Shown: positions 1-7,457 of the stretch, one piece after another
Layout: each line of letters opens with the position of its first letter
Position numbering within the stretch: the stretch's first letter is position 1
DNA from: Paeniglutamicibacter sulfureus
GTDB lineage: Bacteria; Actinomycetota; Actinomycetes; Actinomycetales; Micrococcaceae
Direction of reading: 5' to 3'
Assembly (NCBI RefSeq): GCF_030512175.1
Contig: NZ_JAULBL010000002.1
Coordinates: 2,044,149 to 2,108,148 of the forward strand
DNA length: 64,000 bases
Made by a program: the position numbers and the translations under genes
Notes under the pieces: model-generated
What the model was told of the DNA's origin: nothing
What the model saw: only the letters and a program-made list of their open reading frames with translations
Database searches by the model: none

Positions 1-337
1 ACTCGACGCCGTCCTTGATCAGCCCGGGATCGATGCCGAGGTTGTGCTCGGTGTCGTGGATGATCTCCTTGATGTGCACCACCAAGCGGTCGTCGGACTT
101 TTGGTGGGCAACGTGCCAGAGCTCGACGTCGCCCTCGGCGGCCTGTTCCTCGTCGGGGGCCACGATCCGCATCACCGCGGGCGGGCTCATCCAGTTCAGC
201 GGCTTGTAGCTGCCGCCGTCGGAATGGACCAGCACCGAGCCGTCGGCCTTGACCATCAGCAGGCGGGTCGCCAGGGGGAGATGGGCACGCAAACGGCCCT
301 CGTAATCAACTGAACACTTGGCAATCACTAAACGCAC
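1..337 (-). CDS. nucS: Endonuclease NucS, N-terminal part (gene runs off the window start)
   Basis: NucS is the mismatch-specific endonuclease that provides non-canonical mismatch repair in Actinobacteria and some Archaea, which lack MutS/MutL. The visible 112 residues are the N-terminal DNA-binding half; they include [20 protein letters not shown] and the following [13 protein letters not shown] stretch, which I recognise from NucS. The C-terminal nuclease domain lies beyond base 1. The start is GTG at 337 ([16 protein letters not shown]), which is where NucS proteins begin. A TAGAGT hexamer at 350-345 leaves a 7-nt gap to GTG and there is no Shine-Dalgarno, so the mRNA is probably leaderless. 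Identification is firm; nothing can be said of the missing catalytic half. Confidence 0.9.
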   Translation of the reverse strand, partial: MRLVIAKCSVDYEGRLRAHLPLATRLLMVKADGSVLVHSDGGSYKPLNWMSPPAVMRIVAPDEEQAAEGDVELWHVAHQKSDDRLVVHIKEIIHDTEHNLGIDPGLIKDGVE

Positions 338-442
338 AACAGGCACTCTACCGGGTTTCGGGCAGGTGCCGTGGCCGGAGCGACACCGCCCGGGGGTGCG
401 TCCCGGGCCGGATGGGCGGAGCATCTGGGGCAGAATTGGATC

Positions 443-793
443 ATGGCCCGCTCCAACCGACCCTCTCGCTCCTCCGCCCCCAAGCCCCGCTCCGGCCGGG
501 TCAACAAGTGGACGCGACCCGACGACGGATCGGACGAGCAGTGGCTGGAGAAGGCCCGCTACGGGGTACAGCGCCTGCAGGACGCGCCCGATGGCCAGTG
601 GCACGTGCGCCGGATTTCCTCGGTCGGCGCGGCCAAGACCTACAAGTGCCCCGGATGCGGGCAGTTCATCAAGCCCGGGACCGAGCACCTGGTTGCGTGG
701 CGTGCTGACCATTGGTCGGGCGATGACGCCTCGGCCGCGGCACGGAGGCACTGGCACCCGAAGTGCTGGGAATCACGCTCCTACCGGTACTGA
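443..793 (+). CDS. Small zinc-ribbon-like protein of unknown function, 116 aa
   Basis: This is a conserved actinobacterial protein often labelled ATP/GTP-binding, although I see no P-loop. It has a very basic N terminus (about residues 1-25, rich in Arg, Ser, Pro). A C-terminal half has one CPGCG knuckle, and conserved His and Cys near the end (HWHPKCW) could complete a zinc site. The ATG at 443 is chosen over an upstream in-frame ATG at 371 because conserved-looking sequence begins there and a CAGAAT hexamer at 431-436 sits 6 nt before it, as for other leaderless genes here. It is divergent from nucS with about 105 bp between starts. The function is unknown. Confidence 0.75.
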   Translation: MARSNRPSRSSAPKPRSGRVNKWTRPDDGSDEQWLEKARYGVQRLQDAPDGQWHVRRISSVGAAKTYKCPGCGQFIKPGTEHLVAWRADHWSGDDASAAARRHWHPKCWESRSYRY

Positions 794-847
794 TCGGGTG
801 GGCGGCGACGGAATCAATGCCGCCTGCACCCAGGGACGTCGGGCCGG

Positions 848-2149
848 TTAGCGGTTGTCCTGCCGCACGATGAAGACCTCGCGCAGGATCAACATGACTG
901 CCGCTGCGACAGGAATGGCCATCAGCGCGCCGATGACGCCGAGCAGGGAGCCGCCGGCGATCACCGAGATCACTGCAACCGCGCCAGGGACCGAGACAGC
1001 TTTCTGCATCACCCTTGGCGAGACGAAGTAGGCCTCGATCTGCAGGTACCCGAAGTAGCAGACAGCGTAGATGGCGGCGGTCTGCCATCCCAGGGTCAGC
1101 GCCACCAGCGAGACCAGGATGCCGGCGATCACGGCGCCCACCAGCGGGATGAAGGCCAGCATGGCCACCAGCAGTGTCAGCAACGCGGCGAAGGGGACGC
1201 CCAGGATGCTCATCAGCACCAACGCGATTGTCGCATTGAGCACTGCCACGAACGCCTGGCCCATGACGTAGTTGCCGACCGAATGGGTAATGGTGTTGCC
1301 CAGTTCCTCCACGCGCACCCTGCGCGAATGCGGGGCCAGCCGGTAGGCAAAGGACTTCATAGCCGGCAGCGAGGCCAGGAAGTAGATGGCCAGCACCAGT
1401 ACGATCAGCACTCCGAACATGCCCTGGGCAATCACGGTGCCCACCCCCAGCACGCCGCCGAAGATCCCGCCCACGGCCCCGGTGTCGGAGAAGAACTTCC
1501 CGATTTCCTGGCTGATCCGGTCCGAGAGCTGGTACTGCGCATCGAGGGTGACAAAGAATTCGGATTTGAGGAAGTCGTCGACGATCCGCGGTGCACGTTC
1601 GATGAACTGGGCCGTCTGCTCGGTGAGCGTCGGGATGATGGCGCCGATGAATCCCGCAACACCGCCAAGCAGTGCCAGCATCGTGATCAAGACGCCGATG
1701 GCGCGCGAGAGCCCGTGGGCGACCAGGAAGCGCACCATCGGGTCCAGGCCCAGCGCGATGAACAGGGCGATGGCGATCCAGATGACCAGCGATCCCACGT
1801 TGGTCAGCAGGAAGAAGCCTAGCAACGCCAGGCCCACGCCCACGGTGAAGAGGAAGCCGAAGGCAATCGGGTTGGACTGGGGTGAAATGTCGGCATCCGG
1901 GTACCCGTCGCCGGGCTCCCGGTGCGGCTCCGGGGGGAACCCGAAGTTCGCCGGCGGCTTGATCCGCGCATCGAGCGTCTGCTGGGCGGTGCCCAACGCC
2001 CGGCGCCACCACTTTCGCGGCTGCGTCGGCCGTTTCCCGGGGTAATTCGGCGTCGCGGCTTCCTGTCCCTCGGCATCGGCCCGGGGCGCGGCTTCATGGC
2101 TCCCGGTGCCTTCCGGCGTAGCTGCTTCGTCTCCGTCTTGAGTAGTCAC
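848..2149 (-). CDS. AI-2E family (PerM/UPF0118) transporter, 433 aa
   Basis: This is a polytopic membrane protein of the AI-2E exporter superfamily, whose members move small molecules or ions such as autoinducer-2 or Na+/H+. The first ~90 residues are hydrophilic and acidic/proline-rich. Two hydrophobic spans follow at about residues 95-135, then a third near 150-170, a long soluble loop (IERAPRIVDDFLKSEF) typical of the family, and a C-terminal block of four to five spans. The length fits the family plus an N-terminal tail. The start is GTG at 2149, with TAAGCT at 2162-2157 and a 7-nt gap, suggesting a leaderless transcript; a GGGG just upstream is a weak alternative ribosome site. The substrate cannot be told from sequence. 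Confidence 0.87.
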   Translation of the reverse strand: MTTQDGDEAATPEGTGSHEAAPRADAEGQEAATPNYPGKRPTQPRKWWRRALGTAQQTLDARIKPPANFGFPPEPHREPGDGYPDADISPQSNPIAFGFLFTVGVGLALLGFFLLTNVGSLVIWIAIALFIALGLDPMVRFLVAHGLSRAIGVLITMLALLGGVAGFIGAIIPTLTEQTAQFIERAPRIVDDFLKSEFFVTLDAQYQLSDRISQEIGKFFSDTGAVGGIFGGVLGVGTVIAQGMFGVLIVLVLAIYFLASLPAMKSFAYRLAPHSRRVRVEELGNTITHSVGNYVMGQAFVAVLNATIALVLMSILGVPFAALLTLLVAMLAFIPLVGAVIAGILVSLVALTLGWQTAAIYAVCYFGYLQIEAYFVSPRVMQKAVSVPGAVAVISVIAGGSLLGVIGALMAIPVAAAVMLILREVFIVRQDNR

Positions 2150-2373
2150 AACCCCGAGCTTAATGCCCCCGGGACCCGCTTGGCGGCATTGGGGGACAGG
2201 AGTCGCACGCGGTAACTAGTGGGCAAGACCTCAACCGCCAACGGCGTGGTGCTACCCACATTCCGGAACCCTGATGCGCTAGAACTCGTTAGACTTGTGA
2301 GCGTGTCATCCTGATAAATGATGTGGTGGCACCCGAGGCCGAATCTCGACCCCCTCATCCGTTAGGTGTAATT

Positions 2374-4083
2374 GTGCGAAAGATCTTTTCAGCGATCGCT
2401 ATCATTCTTGGGCTGGCAGCCCTGGTGGTGGGGATTGGCCAGCGAACCATATGGGCTCCGCCCGAGACGCTGACCGCTTCCCTTGCCCAGGTCCCCGCAG
2501 CCGCCCCGGTCACACTCATCGAAGCCGGGGCCGGAACCGTGGGCGGTCATCCCACGGAGATCACCATCAACGCCGAGGGCAAGTTCACCGCTTCGCTGGT
2601 GCGTTCCGCCGATGCGCAGGCGTGGGTCGGCAAGGCCGCCCACACCACCATCACCGGCATCAACGCCGAAGAGACGGTCCTCGAGTCGACCTCGGAAACC
2701 GGCGAGGCGGAAGTGCCCAACCCGGCTGACGCCGACCTCTTCCAGGCAACCGAAAATGCCGACAAGACCATGACGTATCGCTGGACCAACCCCGACGAGG
2801 GATCCTGGACGCTGCTTTTGGCCGCCGACGGCAAGGCCGCGGCACCCACCGACATCACCGCGACCTGGCCCGGCGACACCGCCACCCCGTTCTCGATGCC
2901 GCTGATCATTGCCGGCTCGCTGCTCGTGATTGCCGGCATCGCCCTGGCGGCTGTCCGCACCGCCCCGCGCGGAGGATCCGGTGGCGGACGCCGTGCGGCC
3001 GGCCACCCCGACGCCCCGAAGACCGACACCCTGACCACGACTCCCGCTCCCAAGGGCGACCAGAACACCGTGGCCAAGATCGTGGCGACCGCCTCCGTGC
3101 TGGCATTGGTGCTGGTTCCCTCCACACCGGCCCTGGCGGCAGGCACCTCGCCGAGCCCCGCCGAAAGCTCGACCGAAGATGCCGAGAAGGTCTACCCGGT
3201 CGTGCTGCAGAAGCAGCTCGAGCGCATCCTCGGGGAGGCATCCTCCTCCGTGGCCAAGGCCGACAAGTCCAAGAACGCCAAGGACCTGGATGAGCGCACC
3301 ACCGGTGCACTGAAGACCCTGCGCGGCCAGAACTACGAGCTGCGCAACGACGACGTCAAGCTGGACGCCCCGCAGGCCATCGACACCAGCGTGATCCGCT
3401 CGGCCGCCGTACCCACCGACGACGGTGCGCACTTCCCGCGCTCCATCATGGTTGTCACCGCGAAGGACTCCGAGGCCTCCACGATTCCCACCGCCCTCAC
3501 GCTGACCCAGTCGGGGCCGCGCGAGAACTACAAGGTCGCCTTCGCCACGCCGATGCTGCCCGGTTCAACGTTCCCCGGAATCGCGGTGGGCGACCAGTCG
3601 GTGAAGATGCTCAAGGACGATGCCAAGGACCTGGCCATGACCCCGAAGGTAGCTCTTGAGCGCCTGGCCGGACTCATGGACAACGAGAAGTCCAAGGACG
3701 CAGACAAGTTCGCCAAGAACGCGTTCCTGACCCTGAACGCCAAGGACCAGAACGCCTTGGTCAAGGCCAACAAGGACGCGACGATCTCCTTCAAGCGCAA
3801 CGTGAACACCAAGGACACCGTTGTGCTGGCCACCCCGGACGGCGGAGCATTGGTCTCGGGCAACTTCACCGCCACGACCACTGCCAAGCCCAAGGAAGAC
3901 GGCGGAATGATCGGCCTGGATGCCACGACGTCCAAGATCGTCGGCGCCAAGGACACCAAGAAGGGCATCGAGATCACCTACGGCGAACCGACGCTCATCT
4001 ACATTCCTGCTGCAGGCTCCAAGGACAAGGTCTCCGTGGTTGCCGCAGAGGTCATCACCAAGGGAGCAAAGCTGCTGAAGTAG
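2374..4083 (+). CDS. Three-span membrane protein with two extracytoplasmic domains, 569 aa, function unknown
   Basis: I do not recognise a family. Hydrophobic segments lie at about residues 5-25, 172-195 and 232-257. The loop between the second and third is basic and glycine-rich (GGGRRAAG), so by the positive-inside rule it is cytoplasmic. That puts residues ~26-171 and ~258-569 outside the membrane. The third segment ends in TPALAAG, like a signal peptide with an Ala-X-Ala site, so the C-terminal domain may even be released. The C-terminal domain is rich in Lys, Asp and Ala. GTG at 2374 has AGG 7 nt upstream and leads directly into the first span; ATG at 2323 would add 17 hydrophilic residues. 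TAGACT at 2290-2295 is a candidate -10. Tandem hairpins follow the stop. Confidence 0.7.
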   Translation: MRKIFSAIAIILGLAALVVGIGQRTIWAPPETLTASLAQVPAAAPVTLIEAGAGTVGGHPTEITINAEGKFTASLVRSADAQAWVGKAAHTTITGINAEETVLESTSETGEAEVPNPADADLFQATENADKTMTYRWTNPDEGSWTLLLAADGKAAAPTDITATWPGDTATPFSMPLIIAGSLLVIAGIALAAVRTAPRGGSGGGRRAAGHPDAPKTDTLTTTPAPKGDQNTVAKIVATASVLALVLVPSTPALAAGTSPSPAESSTEDAEKVYPVVLQKQLERILGEASSSVAKADKSKNAKDLDERTTGALKTLRGQNYELRNDDVKLDAPQAIDTSVIRSAAVPTDDGAHFPRSIMVVTAKDSEASTIPTALTLTQSGPRENYKVAFATPMLPGSTFPGIAVGDQSVKMLKDDAKDLAMTPKVALERLAGLMDNEKSKDADKFAKNAFLTLNAKDQNALVKANKDATISFKRNVNTKDTVVLATPDGGALVSGNFTATTTAKPKEDGGMIGLDATTSKIVGAKDTKKGIEITYGEPTLIYIPAAGSKDKVSVVAAEVITKGAKLLK

Positions 4084-4107
4084 CATCCCTGCCCCCGAAG
4101 GGGGAAC

Positions 4108-4127
4108 CGGGAACCGAGCGGTTCCCG
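4108..4127 (+). terminator. Short GC hairpin after the membrane-protein gene
   Basis: CGGGAACC and GGTTCCCG form a perfect 8-bp stem with a 4-base GAGC loop, 25 nt after the stop at 4083. There is no T-run. It is the first of two tandem hairpins, a common arrangement in high-GC actinobacteria. Confidence 0.5.
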
Positions 4128-4133
4128 CACTTG

Positions 4134-4191
4134 AAGGCGTGGTGCCTCAGGCCACGGGAATCGGTTCCCGGGCACCGAGGCACCGCGCCTT
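4134..4191 (+). terminator. Large compound hairpin, probable terminator
   Basis: The outer arms 4134-4148 and 4177-4191 pair over 15 bp with a single G-T wobble. Inside, CGGGAA and TTCCCG at 4155-4170 form a second stem with a TCGG loop. There is no T-run. It separates the gene ending at 4083 from the one starting at 4276. Confidence 0.55.
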
Positions 4192-4275
4192 CCGTCGTTG
4201 GCGCCAGCCGGTGCGCAGGCCCGGATCGCCGCAACGGGTTTTCCACCCGGGCACGATGCGGCCTAAAGTAGAGGA

Positions 4276-5205
4276 ATGACCACCAGCATGCCTGAACCCA
4301 CTGCACCCTCCTCACGCGGCGCCATTGATCTGGCAGCCTTCAAGCAGCAGTCCCAACCGGAGCCGGTCAGTGCTTCGGGCGAGGCCGCGCCCACCTGGGT
4401 CCGCTCCGTCAACCAGGAGAGCTTCCCGGAAGTCGTTGCCCTTTCCCAGCAGGTGCCGGTGATCGTTTCACTGGGCAGCCCGCGCTCCCCGGCCTCCGTG
4501 CAGCTCGATGGTGTGATCGCCTCCCTGGTGGATGCCAAACGCGGGACCCTCGCGCTGGCCACCGTGGACGCCGAGCAACAGCCGGCCATCGCCCAGGCTT
4601 TCCAGGTTACGCAGGTGCCCTCCGTCATCGCCCTGATCAACGGCCAGCCGGTGCCGCTCTTCCAGGGCGGTGCCGAGACCTCGCAGATCCAGTCGCTGAT
4701 GGACGAGCTGCTGGCCCTGGGCGTGCAGCACGGCGTGGCCGGGACCATCCCTCCGCTGGGCACCACCGCACCGGCAGCAGGCCCCGCCCCGCTGCCGCCA
4801 CTGCACCAGGCGGCCCTGGACGCCATCGAATCCGGAGACCTGCCCGCGGCCGAAAGCGCCTACAAGCAGGCGCTGAACGAAAAGCCCAACGACAACGAGG
4901 CTGCCATCGGGCTGAACCAAGTGCGCCTGTTGATGCGCACCGAGGGGAAGGACCTGGCCGCCGTGCGTGCCGCCGGTGCCGCTGCCCCCGATGACCTGCA
5001 CGCGCAGCTGGACGTTGCGGACATGGACCTGGTCGGGGGCCACGTCGAGGACGCCTTCGCTCGCCTGGTGGCATTCATCGGCCGCAACGCAGGCGAAGAG
5101 AAGGAAACCGCCCGGGCCCGTCTCGTCGAACTGTATTCGGTGGTCGGTGTGGGCGATGCGCGCGTCGTGGCCTCGCGACAGAAACTGGCACGCGTGCTCT
5201 TCTAG
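4276..5205 (+). CDS. Thioredoxin-fold / TPR protein (YbbN/CnoX-like), 309 aa
   Basis: A thioredoxin-like domain at about residues 35-150 (WVRSVNQESFPEVV, then VPSVIALINGQPVPLFQG) is followed by tetratricopeptide helices at about 175-309 (ALDAIESGDLPAAESAYKQAL). This is the architecture of YbbN/CnoX co-chaperones and of the tetratricopeptide proteins common in Arthrobacter. The usual CXXC redox pair is absent: the site reads LGSPRSPAS, so redox chemistry is unlikely and a protein-holding or adaptor role is more plausible. TAAAGT at 4264-4269 lies 6 nt before the ATG; a GAGG also lies there, so either a leaderless or a very short leader is possible. A strong terminator follows. Confidence 0.8.
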   Translation: MTTSMPEPTAPSSRGAIDLAAFKQQSQPEPVSASGEAAPTWVRSVNQESFPEVVALSQQVPVIVSLGSPRSPASVQLDGVIASLVDAKRGTLALATVDAEQQPAIAQAFQVTQVPSVIALINGQPVPLFQGGAETSQIQSLMDELLALGVQHGVAGTIPPLGTTAPAAGPAPLPPLHQAALDAIESGDLPAAESAYKQALNEKPNDNEAAIGLNQVRLLMRTEGKDLAAVRAAGAAAPDDLHAQLDVADMDLVGGHVEDAFARLVAFIGRNAGEEKETARARLVELYSVVGVGDARVVASRQKLARVLF

Positions 5206-5236
5206 GAATTTCCGGCGGGGCAACGCACCGCGCCAC

Positions 5237-5283
5237 AAAGACGGGGAGGCAAGTCGCTTGGTGCGACTTGCCTCCCCGTCTTT
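5237..5283. terminator. Perfect 21-bp hairpin, bidirectional terminator
   Basis: Arms 5237-5257 and 5263-5283 pair perfectly over 21 bp around a 5-base TTGGT loop, starting with AAA and ending with TTT. It sits between two convergent genes (stops at 5205 on + and 5327 on -), so it can serve both. Confidence 0.85.
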
Positions 5284-5326
5284 GGCCTACGGCACTGCGT
5301 CTACCGAAGGCACCGTTCGCCCGGTC

Positions 5327-5926
5327 TCAGGGCCCGCGCCTGATCGCGGAGTTGAGCAGGCCGATGACCACGGCCGACCACCAGCAGGCCTGGGAGATCG
5401 ACAGTGCCATCAGCATCCGCGCCCGCAGGCCCAGGCTGAGCTGCGAGAACTTGGTGCTTGCCGGCATCTCGTGCAGGCGCTTCATCACCGGTGCGATGGC
5501 CACACCGTTGAGCATCAGCACGAGTACGCACGCCAACTTCACGCGGGTGGGGGTATCGCTCAGATCGGGGCTGATGAACGCGCCGGAGAGCAGAAGCATG
5601 CCCAGCCCGCCCCAGATCAACAGTACGGCCGCCGATTCCACGCGCCCGGGTTCGTGTATTTGCCGCCGGCCCAGCAGCCACAGCAGGCCGACCCAGTCGA
5701 TAAGCAGGATGGCGCCCAGTGAAACGACCATGGCCATGATGTGCACGGCCAACGCGATCTGCTGCACTCCGAGCGCGGCGTCGAGGGAGCCCCCGACGGT
5801 CACCGACGCGACCCAACCTGCTGTGCACAGCAGTGCGAGGCCCGCGAGCCTTGCTTGTGAGTGTCTCTGGGCCCTTATATGCCGCGGGGAACGTGCAGCC
5901 ACCGCCGGCCCGGGATAAGCGGTCAT
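5327..5926 (-). CDS. Multi-pass membrane protein, unknown function, 199 aa
   Basis: The protein is very hydrophobic, with about five spans: roughly residues 28-48, 55-80, 95-115, 130-150 and 170-190. It has a basic N terminus (RSPRHIRAQRHSQAR), which is likely cytoplasmic. Histidines occur in and near the spans (AVHIMAMVV). I see no motif that names a transporter or enzyme; membrane proteins with this layout are sometimes called CopD-like or DUF2269-like, but I cannot support that here. The ATG at 5926 is chosen because it overlaps the TGA of an upstream small open frame by 4 nt (ATGA), implying translational coupling; in-frame extension further upstream has no hydrophobic content. Confidence 0.65.
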   Translation of the reverse strand: MTAYPGPAVAARSPRHIRAQRHSQARLAGLALLCTAGWVASVTVGGSLDAALGVQQIALAVHIMAMVVSLGAILLIDWVGLLWLLGRRQIHEPGRVESAAVLLIWGGLGMLLLSGAFISPDLSDTPTRVKLACVLVLMLNGVAIAPVMKRLHEMPASTKFSQLSLGLRARMLMALSISQACWWSAVVIGLLNSAIRRGP

Positions 5927-6243
5927 GACTTCACCCGCAGACGGTCGGCAACGTCCGGTCGCACCCGGGTTCGTCGGGTCGTCTCCCGCAGCCGCAGGGC
6001 AAGAAACCGTTCGGTGGGTTCCGTTGCAAGGGCGGCCGTCGAGTCGAAAGAGATGTTGGCGGGCCACGGGTCGGTCGTCGCATGTCCCGCACGGTCCATG
6101 AGCAGATGGACCTTCCAGCGCTTGAATCCGTTGTGCGGCGAAGTCGCGGCCGGTGCCTTCGGGCGTATGTACTCCCTACGGTGCACCACACCGTTAGCGG
6201 CGGAAATCGCTGGTGCCTTACCGAGCAAACGCAGATGATACAT
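5923..6243 (-). CDS. Possible small ORF coupled to the membrane-protein gene, 106 aa (tentative)
   Basis: An open frame reading MYHLRLLGKAPAISAANG to DVADRLRVKS ends with a TGA that overlaps the ATG of the next gene by 4 nt, a typical operon junction. Most codons end in G or C, as in neighbouring real genes, though the first 20 are less biased. The start at 6243 has GGGG 7 nt upstream; an ATG at 6282 would lengthen it to 119 aa. The product is basic, has no signal or membrane span, and I recognise no family. It could also be a leader region with chance coding potential. Confidence 0.3.
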   Translation of the reverse strand: MYHLRLLGKAPAISAANGVVHRREYIRPKAPAATSPHNGFKRWKVHLLMDRAGHATTDPWPANISFDSTAALATEPTERFLALRLRETTRRTRVRPDVADRLRVKS

Positions 6244-6677
6244 ACGCACCCCAAGTACGAAATATGCAATTATTCGGTCCATGGCTAGGGGCCGAAGAAC
6301 ATGCTGAACGGAAACACGTTTTTTTCATTTTAGGCTTCGGCCACCGTGAAGGCGAGAGCAAGGCGCGCGAACTTTGCCCCAATGCCCTCCAACGGATCGA
6401 AGCTGCCGCTGCAGCGGCTCGCTGGTGGCCCCGGCCGGCTGGAAGCGGGCCGGGCGGCTGGGGACGATACCCGATAGTACGATGGTCGTGCCGTAGAAGG
6501 GGAATAGGTCCCTAGTCGTGGCGGCGAAGGCGGCGTCCACTCATTCAGGACAATTGTCCCAGTGCTTTCAGGGCACCGCAGTGGGCAGCCCGATCCGGTT
6601 CTCGGGTGTGCGTCGACCATGGGATTAGTCCGCAGGGATGACGGCAAAACCATCCATCGACTGTTATTTTCGATGTC
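6244..6677. other. Intergenic zone without a convincing gene
   Basis: This stretch is less GC-rich than its surroundings around 6200-6340. It holds an 8-bp inverted repeat, GGCCGAAG at 6290-6297 and CTTCGGCC at 6335-6342, enclosing a run of seven T (6319-6325). It also has a perfect 12-bp palindrome, GGACAATTGTCC, at 6548-6559. The palindrome lies about 105 bp upstream of the ABC ATPase promoter hexamer at 6665-6670 and could be an operator. Short open frames here have no conserved look. Confidence 0.5.
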
Positions 6678-7457
6678 ATGAGCAACTCTTACCCCGACCC
6701 CGGTACGGCGGCCCTGTCGATTCGATCGCTGGGCAAGCGATTCGGCGAAAAAGTCGCGGTCAACGGCATATCCCTCGATGTCCCAGCCGGGTCGTTTTTC
6801 GGCTTGGTGGGGCCCAACGGCGCCGGCAAGACCACCACGCTGTCGATGGCAACCGGACTGCTGCGCCCCGACGCCGGCCAGGCATGGCTGAACGGCATCG
6901 ACGTCTGGGCCGAGCCGCTGAAGGCCAAGGCAGCCATGGGCGTGCTGGCCGACGGGGTCCGGCTCTTCGACCGGCTCTCCGGTCGCCAGCTGGTCACCTA
7001 TTCCGGCCTGCTGCGCGGCATGGATCGCGCAACGGTGCAGACGCGCACCGAAGACCTGCTTCGCGTGCTGGACCTCGAAGACGCCGGATCCAAGCTGGTC
7101 GTCGACTACTCGGCCGGCATGACCAAGAAAATCGCCCTGGCCACCGCGTTGATCCATTCCCCGCGCGTGCTGGTGCTCGATGAGCCCTTCGAGGCTGTCG
7201 ACCCGGTCTCCGCCGCCAACATTCGTGAGATCCTCGCCGACTACGTGGCCCACGGCGGCACCGTCATCGTCTCCTCCCATGTCATGGACCTGGTCCAGCG
7301 CATGTGCAGCCACGTCGCGGTCATCGCGAACGGCAACCTGCTGGCGGCCGGAACCGTGGACGAGGTGCGCGGGGCAACTTCACTGGAGGACCGCTTCGTT
7401 GAGCTGGTCGGCGGACGCGGAACCAACGAGGGGCTCTCATGGTTGCACACCTCCTAA
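6678..7457 (+). CDS. ABC transporter ATP-binding protein, 259 aa
   Basis: This is the nucleotide-binding subunit of an ABC-2-type exporter, partner of the following permease. Walker A is GPNGAGKTT near residue 45, the signature region reads DYSAGMTKK near residue 150 (a variant of LSGGQ, as in other exporter ATPases), and Walker B is VLVLDEPFEA near 170. The H-loop is SSHVMD. The length fits a single nucleotide-binding domain. TATTTT at 6665-6670 stands 7 nt before the ATG with no Shine-Dalgarno, so the mRNA is probably leaderless. The gene overlaps the permease by 19 nt, indicating one operon. The exported substrate is unknown. Confidence 0.9.
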   Translation: MSNSYPDPGTAALSIRSLGKRFGEKVAVNGISLDVPAGSFFGLVGPNGAGKTTTLSMATGLLRPDAGQAWLNGIDVWAEPLKAKAAMGVLADGVRLFDRLSGRQLVTYSGLLRGMDRATVQTRTEDLLRVLDLEDAGSKLVVDYSAGMTKKIALATALIHSPRVLVLDEPFEAVDPVSAANIREILADYVAHGGTVIVSSHVMDLVQRMCSHVAVIANGNLLAAGTVDEVRGATSLEDRFVELVGGRGTNEGLSWLHTS

